DNA from: Achromobacter spanius
GTDB taxonomy: Bacteria; Pseudomonadota; Gammaproteobacteria; Burkholderiales; Burkholderiaceae_B
Direction: 5' to 3'
DNA: 64,000 nt
NCBI RefSeq assembly: GCF_003994415.1
Contig: NZ_CP034689.1
Location: 4,588,001 to 4,652,000 of the forward strand
The position numbers were made by a program, and so were the translations under genes. Under the pieces are notes generated by a model, which did not search any database, had not been told where the DNA came from, and saw only the letters and a program-made list of their open reading frames with translations. The stretch's first letter is position 1. The number at the start of each line of letters is the position of its first letter. Shown here piece by piece: positions 40,998 to 50,373 of the stretch.

Positions 40998-42455
40998 ATG
41001 GATCGCATACACGCAATTTTGATCGATTACTGGCCCCATCTGGTGTTTGCCGTCAGCATCGTGGCGGGCACGGGTGCTGCGGTGCATGCCGCGATGACCA
41101 AGCAGGACGTCCGGGCGGCCATCGGCTGGGTGGGAGTGGCGCTGTTTTCGCCGCTGTTCGGCGCCCTGTTTTACTTTGTGGCCGGCATCAACCGCATCCG
41201 CAAGACGCGGGTGTCGCAGCAGCGTGACGAAACCATGGTGGTGGATGCCGAGCAGGTCGACACCTTGCCGGTGGACGTGGTGGCGGTCTCGGGGCCGCAG
41301 TTTGCGTCGTTGAAAGTCCTGGGTGACCGCGTCAGCCAGTTTCGGCTGCTGGGCGGCAATGCGGTGCAGCCCCTGGCGGGCGGCGATGAAGCGTATCCGG
41401 CCATGATGCAAGCCATCCGCGACGCGCAGCACGCCATCGCGATGCAAAGCTACATTTTCGACAATGACGAGATCGGCCGCGAAATGGCGCAGGCGCTGAT
41501 CGAAGCGCAGGCGCGTGGCGTGCAGGTACGGGTGTTGATCGACGCCATCGGCTCCAAGTATTCGCGTCCGCCCATCGTGCGCATGCTGGCGCGAGGCGGC
41601 GTGCCGGTGGCGCGCTTCATGACGAATCCGCTGGGCGTGCTGCGCATGCCGTATGCCAACCTGCGCAGCCACCGCAAGGTGCTGGTGATAGACGGGCGCG
41701 TGGGTTTTACCGGCGGCATGAACGTGCGGGCGGCGTTTGTGAGCGCGCTGGCGGGCGACGCCGTCAATCACGACACGCATTTCCGCGTGGAAGGGCCCAT
41801 CGTGACGCAGCTGATGTCGGTGTTTGCGCACGACTGGAATTTCACGACGCATGAATCGCTGCCGGCACGGCCCTGGTTTGATCCGCACGCATTGCCGCCC
41901 ACCGGCAACGTGCCGATGCGCTGCGTGCCGTCGGGGCCGGACCGTGCGCTGGGCAGTTCGCACAACATTTTGCTGGGTGCGCTGGCGGTGGCGCAGCGCC
42001 ACGTGCGCATTCAATCGCCCTACTTTCTGCCCGACCAGACGCTGATCGGCGCGCTGGGCACCGCCGCGCGGCGCGGTATTCAGGTGGATATCGTCATCCC
42101 CAACAAGAACAACCTGCGGCTGGTGGATTACGCCATGTCGGCGCAACTGGACCAGGTGGTGCGCACCGGCTGCCGCGTGTGGCGAGCGCTGGGCACCTTC
42201 GACCATTCGAAGCTGATGACGGTGGACGACGCCTGGGCCTACGTGGGGTCATCGAACCTGGACCCGCGCAGCCTGCGCCTGAATTTTGAGCTGGACAGCG
42301 AAATCTATGACCCTACCGTGGCACGCTGGATCGGCAACCGGATCGATGGGCTGATCGCGAATTCCAAAGCGGAAACGCTGGAAACCCTGACCAGCACGCC
42401 ATTCGCCAAGCGGCTGCGCAACAAGGTCATCTGGCTGGCCACACCGTATCTCTGA
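40998..42455 (+). CDS. cls: Cardiolipin synthase (phospholipase D family)
   Basis: 485 residues. Two N-terminal transmembrane segments, then two HKD motifs: His-Arg-Lys-Val-Leu-Val-Ile-Asp (about 225) and His-Ser-Lys-Leu-Met-Thr-Val-Asp (about 402). Layout matches ClsA-type enzymes that join two phosphatidylglycerols to cardiolipin at the inner membrane. The exact paralogue is not decided. Confidence 0.9.
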   Translation: MDRIHAILIDYWPHLVFAVSIVAGTGAAVHAAMTKQDVRAAIGWVGVALFSPLFGALFYFVAGINRIRKTRVSQQRDETMVVDAEQVDTLPVDVVAVSGPQFASLKVLGDRVSQFRLLGGNAVQPLAGGDEAYPAMMQAIRDAQHAIAMQSYIFDNDEIGREMAQALIEAQARGVQVRVLIDAIGSKYSRPPIVRMLARGGVPVARFMTNPLGVLRMPYANLRSHRKVLVIDGRVGFTGGMNVRAAFVSALAGDAVNHDTHFRVEGPIVTQLMSVFAHDWNFTTHESLPARPWFDPHALPPTGNVPMRCVPSGPDRALGSSHNILLGALAVAQRHVRIQSPYFLPDQTLIGALGTAARRGIQVDIVIPNKNNLRLVDYAMSAQLDQVVRTGCRVWRALGTFDHSKLMTVDDAWAYVGSSNLDPRSLRLNFELDSEIYDPTVARWIGNRIDGLIANSKAETLETLTSTPFAKRLRNKVIWLATPYL

Positions 42456-42487
42456 CGCATCAAAAGCGGCCACGGTAATCTTGCACG

Positions 42488-43402
42488 ATGCGTTACGAAC
42501 TCACCGACCTTCGCCTGTTCCTTGCGATTGCCGAGGCACAAAGCCTGTCGGGCGGCGCCAATACGGTCCACCTGACCGCCTCGTCCGCCAGCTACCGGCT
42601 GAAGAACCTGGAAATGGCAATGGGCGTGCCGCTGTTCAAGCGCGAGGCACGCGGCATGGAGTTGACAGCGGAAGGCGCGTTTGTGCTCAAGCATGTGCGC
42701 TCGCTGCTGGCCGGCGTGGAGCGCATGCATGGTGAAGTCAGCGGCTTTGCCAGCGGCCTGAAAGGCAGCGTCAAGCTATTCGCCAACAGCAGTTCGTTGA
42801 ACGGGTTCATCGTACCCAGCCTGAGCCGCTTTCTGTCGGCCAACCCGAATGTGAACATCCTGCTGGAAGAGCGCTCCAGCAACACGATCGAGGCCGCCAT
42901 CGCGGGGCAGGAAGCGGATATCGGCATCTTCGCCGGCCACGCCGAATCCGCCGGGGTGCAGGCCGTGCGCTATGCGATCGATGAACTGATCATCGCGGCG
43001 CCGTTGAATCATCCTGTGGTGCAACATTCACCGATTCGTTTCCCTGCCGTGCTGGACCTGGATTTCGTGTGCATGAGCCGCGCCAGCAGCAACTACATCT
43101 TTTTGCGCGACATGGCCAAGCTGGCGGGCAAGACGCCCAAGGTGCGCATCCACGTGCACACCTTCGACGCCGTGCTGGCGATGGTTGAGGCAGGCGTGGG
43201 CGTGTCGCTGGTGCCGCGCAGCATCGCCGCCACCGCCTTGCGCGAACAGCGCATTGCGGCGGTGGCCATCAGCGAACCTTGGGCACTGCGTGAACTGACG
43301 CTGGTGACGCAAGCCGACGGGCCGCTGTCACCGTTCGTGGAGCAGGTTGCCGAGTACCTGCTGGACGACCCGATCGTTGCCGCGACGCGCGGCTCGGATT
43401 GA
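42488..43402 (+). CDS. LysR-family transcriptional regulator
   Basis: 304 residues. HTH at residues 1-60 (Tyr-Glu-Leu-Thr-Asp-Leu-Arg-Leu-Phe-Leu, Ala-Ser-Ser-Ala-Ser-Tyr-Arg-Leu-Lys-Asn-Leu-Glu), then the effector-binding domain. It lies 32 bp after cls and converges on the enoyl-CoA hydratase gene. It may regulate the acyl-CoA cluster to its right; the target is not provable here. Confidence 0.9.
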   Translation: MRYELTDLRLFLAIAEAQSLSGGANTVHLTASSASYRLKNLEMAMGVPLFKREARGMELTAEGAFVLKHVRSLLAGVERMHGEVSGFASGLKGSVKLFANSSSLNGFIVPSLSRFLSANPNVNILLEERSSNTIEAAIAGQEADIGIFAGHAESAGVQAVRYAIDELIIAAPLNHPVVQHSPIRFPAVLDLDFVCMSRASSNYIFLRDMAKLAGKTPKVRIHVHTFDAVLAMVEAGVGVSLVPRSIAATALREQRIAAVAISEPWALRELTLVTQADGPLSPFVEQVAEYLLDDPIVAATRGSD

Positions 43403-43450
43403 TCGCCCTCTTTTGAACAACGCCTGACCTTCGCCGGGTCATCGGTTGTT

Positions 43451-43482
43451 CAGCCCTTCGATCAGCCCTTCGATCAGCCCTT
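43451..43482. repeat. Short tandem repeat over the enoyl-CoA hydratase stop
   Basis: CAGCCCTTCGAT occurs twice in tandem and then partly a third time. The stop codon (43474-43476) lies in the repeat, so a copy change could alter the protein's last residues. Confidence 0.6.
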
Positions 43483-44265
43483 CCCGCCGCGCTTGTTGGC
43501 CAGGAATTCGTTCATGAACTTCTGTGGCTCGCCGGTGTTGAAGGCCGCGCCGAATTCCGCGACGCTGTCTTCAATCGCCGCGTCCACCGACATCGTTTCC
43601 CAGCGGCGCAGCAATTTCTTCTGCTGACGCAAGGCCGCGGGCCCCAACGCGGCGAAACCCTGCGCCAGCTTGTTCACCTGATCGTCCAACTGCGCTGCCG
43701 GCACGGCGGCATTCACCAGCCCCCAGTCCTGCGCGCGGCGCGCGTCGATCAGTTCACCCGTCAAGAGCAGCCACGCGCTGTTGGCCGCGCCGATCAGTCG
43801 GGGCATCAGCGCCGCATGGATCACCGACGGAATACCGACCTTGACCTCGGGCATGCCGAACTTGGCGTCATCGGTGCAGATGCGCAGGTCGCACGCCAAG
43901 GCGAATTCCAGCCCTCCGCCCAGGCACCAGCCAGGGATGCGGGCAATCACCGGTACGGGAAAGTGCCGGACGGCGTTGCACAGGTCACGCAAGTTCGAGA
44001 TGAAGCGTTGCGCGCTGGATTCGTCCAGCGCGGCCATTTCGGCGATATCCGCACCGGCCACGAAGGCGCGGTCGCCGGCGCCGCGCAGCACCAGCACACG
44101 CACCGATTCGTCGTCCTGCAAGTGCGTGAGCGCTAGACGCAGGCCATCGATAACGGGCGTGCTCAAGATGTTGAGCACCCCGGCGTCTTGCATGGTCAAG
44201 GTAGCGATGCCGGACGCGTCGATCTGGACGCCGGCATGGGGAAACGACAGATTCTTGGTATTCAC
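43474..44265 (-). CDS. Enoyl-CoA hydratase/isomerase family protein
   Basis: 263 residues. Crotonase fold: oxyanion-hole region Ala-Phe-Val-Ala-Gly-Ala-Asp-Ile-Ala-Glu-Met (about 68) and Cys-Leu-Gly-Gly-Gly-Leu-Glu-Phe-Ala-Leu-Ala-Cys-Asp (about 115), then Phe-Gly-Met-Pro-Glu-Val. Acts on a CoA thioester, substrate unknown. It follows the Bug-type receptor and CaiB-type transferase on the same strand, suggesting one catabolic operon: import, CoA activation, hydration. Confidence 0.88.
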   Translation of the reverse strand: MNTKNLSFPHAGVQIDASGIATLTMQDAGVLNILSTPVIDGLRLALTHLQDDESVRVLVLRGAGDRAFVAGADIAEMAALDESSAQRFISNLRDLCNAVRHFPVPVIARIPGWCLGGGLEFALACDLRICTDDAKFGMPEVKVGIPSVIHAALMPRLIGAANSAWLLLTGELIDARRAQDWGLVNAAVPAAQLDDQVNKLAQGFAALGPAALRQQKKLLRRWETMSVDAAIEDSVAEFGAAFNTGEPQKFMNEFLANKRGGKG

Positions 44266-44276
44266 AAGCGCTCCTC

Positions 44277-45251
44277 TTACTGCATTTTCTCGAATTTAAT
44301 GTCTTCAACCACCGCCTTCCAGTGGCGGTTCGACTGCGCGATCAGCGCGCCGAAGTCTTCCCGCGACATCGGGCTGGGCACCGCGCCCTGCCGTTCGATG
44401 GCGTCCACCGTGGCGGGGTCCGCCAAGGCCTCGCGCACCGCCGCGTTCAGCTTGTCCAGCACCGGCGCGGGCGTGCCGGCCGGCGCGGCCAGGCCGAACC
44501 ACGACGGGTTGTTCATGGCGGGCAACCCAGCCTCGGCATAGGTGGGCACGTCCGGCAGCACCTTCAGCCGCTGTTTGGCCGCCACCGCCAAGGGCCGGAT
44601 GCGCTGCCCCTGGATCAAGGGGTAAGACGACGGGATGTTGTCGAACACCACCTGCACCTGTCCGGCAACCAGGTCGTTCAGCGCGGGGCCCAGGCCTTTG
44701 TAGGGCACGTGCAGCATGCGCGTGCCGGTGGTCTTCATGAACAGTTCGCCATTCATGTGGCTCAAGCCGCCATTGCCGGAAGAGCCGAAGGCGTACTTGT
44801 TGGGATCGGCCTTGAGCAGCGCAAGAAACCCCGCCAGGTCCTGCGCGGGCAATGCCGGGTTCACCACCAGCACGTTGGGCACGTCGGCCAGGTTGCTGAT
44901 GGGCGCAAAGTCGCGAACGGGGTCGTAGGCGCTCTTGGCGTAGACGTTGGGATTGACGGCGTGCGAGCTTTCCACCGCCATCACCAGGGTGTAGCCGTCG
45001 GCGGGCTGCTTGGCGGCGTAGGCCGAGCCGATGCTGCCGCCCGCGCCCGGCTTGTTTTCAATGATGACCGACTGGCCCAACTGCGCGCCCAGCTTGTTGC
45101 CCACGACGCGCGCGATGATGTCGGTGGTGCCGCCCACGGCATACGGCACGACAAGGCGGATGGGCTTGTCGGGGTACTCGGCGGCGGCCAGAGCAGGAGT
45201 GGTCAGGCAAGCCAGCAGAACCGCAAGCGGCAGTTTTTTAATGGATGTCAT
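44277..45251 (-). CDS. Bug-type (tripartite tricarboxylate) periplasmic binding protein
   Basis: 324 residues from ATG 45251. Signal peptide (Lys-Lys-Leu-Pro-Leu-Ala-Val-Leu-Leu-Ala...Ala-Leu-Ala), then the family motifs Ile-Arg-Leu-Val-Val-Pro-Tyr-Ala-Val-Gly-Gly-Thr-Thr-Asp and Asn-Lys-Pro-Gly-Ala-Gly-Gly. No membrane subunits are nearby, as is usual for orphan Bug proteins. Probably binds the acid consumed by the flanking CoA enzymes. Confidence 0.9.
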   Translation of the reverse strand: MTSIKKLPLAVLLACLTTPALAAAEYPDKPIRLVVPYAVGGTTDIIARVVGNKLGAQLGQSVIIENKPGAGGSIGSAYAAKQPADGYTLVMAVESSHAVNPNVYAKSAYDPVRDFAPISNLADVPNVLVVNPALPAQDLAGFLALLKADPNKYAFGSSGNGGLSHMNGELFMKTTGTRMLHVPYKGLGPALNDLVAGQVQVVFDNIPSSYPLIQGQRIRPLAVAAKQRLKVLPDVPTYAEAGLPAMNNPSWFGLAAPAGTPAPVLDKLNAAVREALADPATVDAIERQGAVPSPMSREDFGALIAQSNRHWKAVVEDIKFEKMQ

Positions 45252-45271
45252 TGTTGTCTCCTCGGGGTAGT

Positions 45272-46453
45272 TCAAATCGTGGCCGGACTGCCCAGCACGG
45301 CGTCGGTGTGCTCGCCCAGCAATGGCGGGGCAGCGCCCAAGGCATTGGCTGGCGTGCCGGCCAACAGCGGGTTGCGCACCAGCCGCATGTCGCCCAGCAC
45401 GGGGTGGGTCGCGGTCTGGACCAGTTGCCGATGCAGCACTTGCGGATGCGCGAAAACTTCATCCAGCGTGTGGATCGGGCCCCATGGCACGCCGGCGCCG
45501 TCGAACGCGGCGGTCCAATGCTGGCGTGGCGCGGTCGCCAAGACCCGCGCCACCTGCGCGCGCAAGCCGTCCAGGTGCGACAACCGCGCGCTGTTGGTCG
45601 CATAGCGCGCATCCAGCGCCCATTCGGGATGCCCGGCCACGGCGCAAAAGCGCGCAAACTGGGCGTCGTTGCCAATCGCCAGGATCAAATGGCCATCGGC
45701 ACACGCAAACACTTCATAGGGCGCACAGTTGGGATGCGCGTTGCCGCTGCGCTTGGGCGCCACGCCGGACACCAGGTAGTTGGCGCCCTGGTTGGCGTTC
45801 AGCGCCACGGCCACATCCAGCAGGCAGATATCCAGTGGCATGCCCTGCCCCGTCTGGTCGCGCTGACGCAGGGCGGCCAAGACCGCGGACGTGGCGTACA
45901 TGCCTGTCATCAGGTCGACCACGGCAACCCCGGTGCGCAGCGGGCCGGCGCCGGGCGCGCCATCGGGCTGGCCGGTGTAGCTCATCAGCCCACCCATGCC
46001 CTGGAACACGTAGTCATAGCCGGGCTTGTCGGCCATGGGGCCGGACTGGCCGTAGCCGGTGATAGACAAATAGATCAGACGCGGGTTGATGCGCGCAAGC
46101 GAGTCATAGTCCAGGCCGTATTTGCGCAGCCCGCCTGCCTTGTAGTTTTCGACCAGGATGTCGGCCTGCGCGACCAGTTCTCGCACACAAGCCGCGCCCG
46201 CTTCGGATGCGAAGTCGATGGCAACCGATTGCTTGCCCCGGTTGCACGCCATGAAATAGGCGGACATGGCCGCGCGGCCATCGTCGGATTGCAAATCGGG
46301 CGGGCCCCAGCCGCGGGTGTCGTCGCCGCGCTCCGGGTGTTCGACCTTGACGACTTCGGCGCCAAGATCAGCCAGGTTCTGGGTACACCAGGGGCCGGCA
46401 AGTATGCGCGACAAGTCCACGACTTTGATGCCGCGCAAGGCGTTGTGAAGCAT
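45272..46453 (-). CDS. CaiB/BaiF family CoA-transferase
   Basis: 393 residues from ATG 46453. Class III CoA-transferase signatures: Val-Val-Asp-Leu-Ser-Arg-Ile-Leu-Ala-Gly-Pro-Trp, Asp-Leu-Gly-Ala-Glu-Val-Val-Lys-Val-Glu, and Val-Val-Asp-Leu-Met-Thr-Gly-Met with the catalytic Asp (about 170). Moves CoA between carboxylic acids. First gene of the receptor and crotonase operon. Confidence 0.92.
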   Translation of the reverse strand: MLHNALRGIKVVDLSRILAGPWCTQNLADLGAEVVKVEHPERGDDTRGWGPPDLQSDDGRAAMSAYFMACNRGKQSVAIDFASEAGAACVRELVAQADILVENYKAGGLRKYGLDYDSLARINPRLIYLSITGYGQSGPMADKPGYDYVFQGMGGLMSYTGQPDGAPGAGPLRTGVAVVDLMTGMYATSAVLAALRQRDQTGQGMPLDICLLDVAVALNANQGANYLVSGVAPKRSGNAHPNCAPYEVFACADGHLILAIGNDAQFARFCAVAGHPEWALDARYATNSARLSHLDGLRAQVARVLATAPRQHWTAAFDGAGVPWGPIHTLDEVFAHPQVLHRQLVQTATHPVLGDMRLVRNPLLAGTPANALGAAPPLLGEHTDAVLGSPATI

Positions 46454-46559
46454 AGCGTCTCCGTGATTCAACAGCTTTGGAGAAGTATGTTCGCGGCCTC
46501 AGACCCTGAGAAGTTGAATGTTTCGAACGCTGCGTTCGTGCCGTTTCAAAGCTGCGCCA

Positions 46560-46988
46560 TCAACCGTCCGACGCGGGAGTTGGGGCCGGACGCACGGCAA
46601 ACACGGCATTCGCTTTGAGCATGACGCGCCCGTCTACCTGCAAGAGGCAATTGGCGTAGATCAAGCGCCTGCCTTGCTTGTCGATACGCACGTGCGCTTG
46701 CAGCCAGTCGCCCGGCTTGACCGCGTTCAGGTATTCCACCGACATCTGCACCGTCACGACAGACACCTGCAACTGCTGGGCAATGGTGTGCCCCAGGGCG
46801 CTGTCGGCCAGCGTGGCCAGCAAGCCGCCGTGCGCCATGCCATGCATGTTCGAGTGCGTCTCGTTCACGCGCAGGGCCAGCACGCTGTCGGCATCACGCC
46901 GGTACAAAGCGCCCAGGTCGGCCAGATGCGTCATGAACGGACTGCTGGGGCGCCACGGCGCGAAACCCTCGGGAATGGAATCAATCAT
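46560..46988 (-). CDS. PaaI-type hotdog thioesterase
   Basis: 142 residues. Motif His-Gly-Met-Ala-His-Gly-Gly-Leu-Leu-Ala-Thr-Leu-Ala-Asp (about 50-63) carries the hotdog catalytic region. Hydrolyses acyl-CoA esters, probably in the same catabolic context. Divergent from the dehydrogenase gene; about 90 bp separate the starts. Confidence 0.88.
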   Translation of the reverse strand: MIDSIPEGFAPWRPSSPFMTHLADLGALYRRDADSVLALRVNETHSNMHGMAHGGLLATLADSALGHTIAQQLQVSVVTVQMSVEYLNAVKPGDWLQAHVRIDKQGRRLIYANCLLQVDGRVMLKANAVFAVRPAPTPASDG

Positions 46989-47080
46989 GGAATTGTCAGT
47001 GCTTGGATTGGATGCCAGAAAGTAATCTAAGAGTAAGATTTACGCCACAACACACCTACACATGGCAGGAGCAGTGGAAG

Positions 47081-47953
47081 ATGGCGAAAGTCGGCATGGT
47101 TGGAATCGGCCTCATGGGCCACGGTATTGCAAGCAATCTGGTCAAGCATGGTCATACGCTGACCGTGCTTGAGCATCCGGGCAATCAGCCCCTGGATGCG
47201 CTGAAAGCCGCTGGCGCGACCAGCGTGGAAAGCGGCGCGGCGCTGGCGGCGCAATCGGATGTGATCATTCTGTGCGTGACCGGTAGCCCGCAGGTGGAAG
47301 CCGTGCTGCTGTCGGAAGGCGGCGTGCTGGAAGGCCTGCGCGCCGGCACCGTCATCATTGATTGCTCGACGGCGATTCCGTCGTCCACCGTGAAAGTGGC
47401 CCAAGCCGTGACCGATTCCGGCGGCCGCTTCCTGGACGCGCCGATGACGCGCACCCCCAAGGAAGCCGCCGAAGGCCGGCTGAACTTGCTGGTGGGCGGC
47501 GATGCGGCGCTGTTTGAAGAGTGCAAGCCCATCCTGGCCTGCTTTGCCGAAAACATCACGCACGCCGGCCCCATTGGCGCCGGGCACCGCATGAAGCTGC
47601 TGCACAACTATGTGTCGCTGGGCGTGGTGGCTCTGCTGTCGGAAGCGGCGGCGTGCGCGCTGCGCTCGGACATTGACCCGGCGGTGTTCGCCGAAGTCTT
47701 GAGCAAGGGCGGCGGTGGCGGCGTGGCGCTGGAACGCATCAAGCCGTACTTGCTGGAGCAGGACCCATCGTCGCTGCGGTTTTTCATGTCGAACGCGCAG
47801 AAAGACCTGTCCTACTACAACACCATGGCGGCCGAAGCCGGCGCCGTGCGTGAAATTGGCGCGGCCGTGCAGCACACGTTCGACCAGGCCGTCACGCAAG
47901 GCGGCGGCGAACGCTATGTGCCCGAGCTGGTGACGTTGCTGAAAGACCGCTAA
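47081..47953 (+). CDS. 3-hydroxyisobutyrate dehydrogenase-family NAD(P) oxidoreductase
   Basis: 290 residues from ATG 47081. Rossmann motif Gly-Met-Val-Gly-Ile-Gly-Leu-Met-Gly-His-Gly, substrate region Asp-Ala-Pro-Met-Thr-Arg-Thr, and catalytic Lys in Gly-His-Arg-Met-Lys-Leu-Leu-His-Asn (about 172). Oxidises a beta-hydroxyacid; substrate unknown. Converges on the MFS gene. Confidence 0.88.
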   Translation: MAKVGMVGIGLMGHGIASNLVKHGHTLTVLEHPGNQPLDALKAAGATSVESGAALAAQSDVIILCVTGSPQVEAVLLSEGGVLEGLRAGTVIIDCSTAIPSSTVKVAQAVTDSGGRFLDAPMTRTPKEAAEGRLNLLVGGDAALFEECKPILACFAENITHAGPIGAGHRMKLLHNYVSLGVVALLSEAAACALRSDIDPAVFAEVLSKGGGGGVALERIKPYLLEQDPSSLRFFMSNAQKDLSYYNTMAAEAGAVREIGAAVQHTFDQAVTQGGGERYVPELVTLLKDR

Positions 47954-47954
47954 G

Positions 47955-49241
47955 TCAGCGCCCCACGGTTGCCGGCACGCGCGCCAGGCAGCGCCCCGGC
48001 AAGCGCAATGAAATCGCCGCCGCCACCAGCAACAGCACGCCCGCCGACCCGAAGGCGACCCAGTGCGTGTGAAAGGTATCGAAGGCCCAGCCGCCCAGCC
48101 ACGAACTGATCATGCCGCCGATCTGGTGGCCCAGATAGGTCAGCCCGTACAGCACGCCCACCAAGCGGATGCCATAGACGTCCGCCAGAATGGCCGACGA
48201 CAAGGCGATGCTGCCCGCCCACACGATGCCGCCGATGGTGGCCGCCGCATAAAGCTCCCAGTGCGCGCCCACCATGACCAACGCAAAGAACCCCAAGCCG
48301 CGCACCAGATAGATGGCGGCCAGGATGTTGCGCCGTTCCACCTGGTCCGACATGCGGCCCAGCACCAGCGTGCTGAAGATGGCGACCAGGCCGATCAGGC
48401 CGATGCCCAGCGAACTGGTGGTGGCGTCAAAGCCGTGGTCCATCAGCATGGGCATGCCGTGCGTGCCCAGCAGGTTCATGCTGTAGCCACAGGCGAACAG
48501 GCCCAGCGCCACCTGCCAGAACGGCAGCGTGCGCAAGGCGTTGCGCACGTTGGGCGCGGGGGTGCTGCTGTTGGCTGAGGCCGTGCCTTTTGTTGTTTTG
48601 GCGGGCGCTTTGTCTTTGATGATCTGGTGCGGCAGCAGGTCCGTGTGCTCGGGCGCCACATCACGCATTACGAACAGCGCGACAGGCACCGTCAGCAAGG
48701 CGAACAGCACGGAAAACGCCAGCAGCGTTTCCTGCCAGCCCAGGGCGGATATCGCGAAGGTCAGCGTCGGCGTCATCAAGGCGATGCCCGCCATGGACCC
48801 GGTGGACAGGAAGAACAGCGCCATGCCGCGCTGGCGCGTGAACCAGCGGCTGATGATCGGGGTCAGCGCCACGGGGCTGGTGAAGGCCAGGCCCACGGAC
48901 AGCGCCACGCCGAACGACAGCAGGAATTCAATCGGGCCACGCGCAAACACCGTCCACAGCGACGACGCCACCACAATCGCCGTGCCCGTCAGCAGCACGA
49001 AACGCGTGCCGCGCACGCTGACCAGATATCCCGCCAGCGGCATGGCCAGGCCGTAGCACAGCATGCCCACCGCGACGATGCCGGACAACAGGCTGCGAGA
49101 AAATCCCAAGCCGTCCGCCATCGGCAGGAAAAATGGCCCGATGCCCATGCGCAGGCCCACCGTCAACAGGGTAAGCACCGCGGCGGCGCCGACGATGTTC
49201 CAGCCGAAATACCAGCCGCCCGACTCTTGCTTGTCCAACAT
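47955..49241 (-). CDS. MFS transporter, monocarboxylate/oxalate type
   Basis: 428 residues from ATG 49241; an upstream in-frame region has no transporter character. Twelve transmembrane helices and a charged central loop (Lys-Asp-Lys-Ala-Pro-Ala-Lys-Thr-Thr-Lys). Start Gly-Gly-Trp-Tyr-Phe-Gly-Trp-Asn resembles the same subgroup as the 15768 transporter. Likely imports an organic acid for the nearby enzymes. Confidence 0.85.
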   Translation of the reverse strand: MLDKQESGGWYFGWNIVGAAAVLTLLTVGLRMGIGPFFLPMADGLGFSRSLLSGIVAVGMLCYGLAMPLAGYLVSVRGTRFVLLTGTAIVVASSLWTVFARGPIEFLLSFGVALSVGLAFTSPVALTPIISRWFTRQRGMALFFLSTGSMAGIALMTPTLTFAISALGWQETLLAFSVLFALLTVPVALFVMRDVAPEHTDLLPHQIIKDKAPAKTTKGTASANSSTPAPNVRNALRTLPFWQVALGLFACGYSMNLLGTHGMPMLMDHGFDATTSSLGIGLIGLVAIFSTLVLGRMSDQVERRNILAAIYLVRGLGFFALVMVGAHWELYAAATIGGIVWAGSIALSSAILADVYGIRLVGVLYGLTYLGHQIGGMISSWLGGWAFDTFHTHWVAFGSAGVLLLVAAAISLRLPGRCLARVPATVGR

Positions 49242-49533
49242 GCCTCTCCTTGATGTCACTTTTTTTGGCCGCACGCGCGCGCCAGGGCTTGCAGACACCG
49301 CAGGGGAGGCGCGGACGAAAGTCCGCTGACGACACGGGGGTGGAGAAGGACGGCGCGCAGTGGGCGTGTTCTTGCCGGCGACCATAGGCCCACCGGACGC
49401 GACATATTACTCCCGGCTATAAGCGGGAATCCGGTGCACCAAGAAAAGCTGTTCGCTGAGCGGCCAATGGGTCGGCCTTGCGAATGAAGTCCCGCGGCGA
49501 GCGTGAACTGACCCCCAGAAGTTGGACGGTCAA

Positions 49534-50373
49534 CTAAAGCCCGAAGGTCTGAGCTCGGTATTGCACCGGGCTCAGGCCTTTTAGCTTGAGCTTGATGCGA
49601 TTGTGATTGTAGTAATGGATGTACTGCCGGATGCCGGCCTGCAACTGCTCGATGCTCTCGAAGCGGTTGAGGTGGAAGAACTCTGCTTTGAGCGTGCCGA
49701 AGAAGCTTTCCATGGCGGCATTGTCCAGGCAGTTGCCCTTGCGTGACATGCTCTGCGTGACGGACCGGGCGGCCAGCATGCGCCGGTAGATGGGCTGCTG
49801 GTATTGCCAGCCCTGGTCGGAGTGCAGCACGGGGCGCTCCGTCGGCCGCAGCCGCGCCAGCGCCTTCTTCAGCATGCTGCCCACGAGCTTGAACACCGGC
49901 CGCAGAGCGGTCTCGTAGGCCACGATCTCGCCGTTGTACAGGTCCATCACCGGCGACAGGTACAGCTTCTCGCCACGCACGTTGAACTCGGTCACGTCGG
50001 TGACCCACTTCTCGTTCGGACGCTCGGCCTCGAAGCGACGCGCCAACACGTTGGCCGCCACATGATGCGACTGACCTCGGTATGACCGGTACTTCTTGGC
50101 GCGCACGAGCGACTTCAAGCCCAGCGCCTGCATCAGCTTCTGCACCGTCTTGTGATTCACCAGCTCACCTGCCTGGCGCAGCACCGCCGTGATCCGGCGG
50201 TAACCATAGCGGCCCTTGTGCTGCGCATAGACCGCGTCGATGCGCTGCTTGAGCTCGGCGTACGGGTCCACGGCGCCAAGCGCCTTCAGGTGGTAATAGA
50301 ACGTGCTGCGCGACAGCTTGGCTGCTCTCAGCAATAGCGCCAGCGGATGACGATGCCTCAACCCTTGGACCAT
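49534..50373 (-). CDS. IS3-family transposase, OrfB (catalytic)
   Basis: 279 residues. HTH_21 start, then the rve integrase core with DDE: Trp-Val-Thr-Asp-Val-Thr, Leu-His-Ser-Asp-Gln-Gly-Trp-Gln-Tyr, Asn-Ala-Ala-Met-Glu-Ser-Phe-Phe. Lies in the -1 frame relative to OrfA with a 16-bp overlap. GAAAAAG just before the overlap could be the programmed slippage site making the OrfAB fusion. Confidence 0.92.
   Translation of the reverse strand: MVQGLRHRHPLALLLRAAKLSRSTFYYHLKALGAVDPYAELKQRIDAVYAQHKGRYGYRRITAVLRQAGELVNHKTVQKLMQALGLKSLVRAKKYRSYRGQSHHVAANVLARRFEAERPNEKWVTDVTEFNVRGEKLYLSPVMDLYNGEIVAYETALRPVFKLVGSMLKKALARLRPTERPVLHSDQGWQYQQPIYRRMLAARSVTQSMSRKGNCLDNAAMESFFGTLKAEFFHLNRFESIEQLQAGIRQYIHYYNHNRIKLKLKGLSPVQYRAQTFGL

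Noticed and set aside
44322..46618. Long + strand frames across the Bug and CaiB genes
   Set aside because: Arg/Gly/His/Gln-rich shadows of well-supported minus-strand genes.
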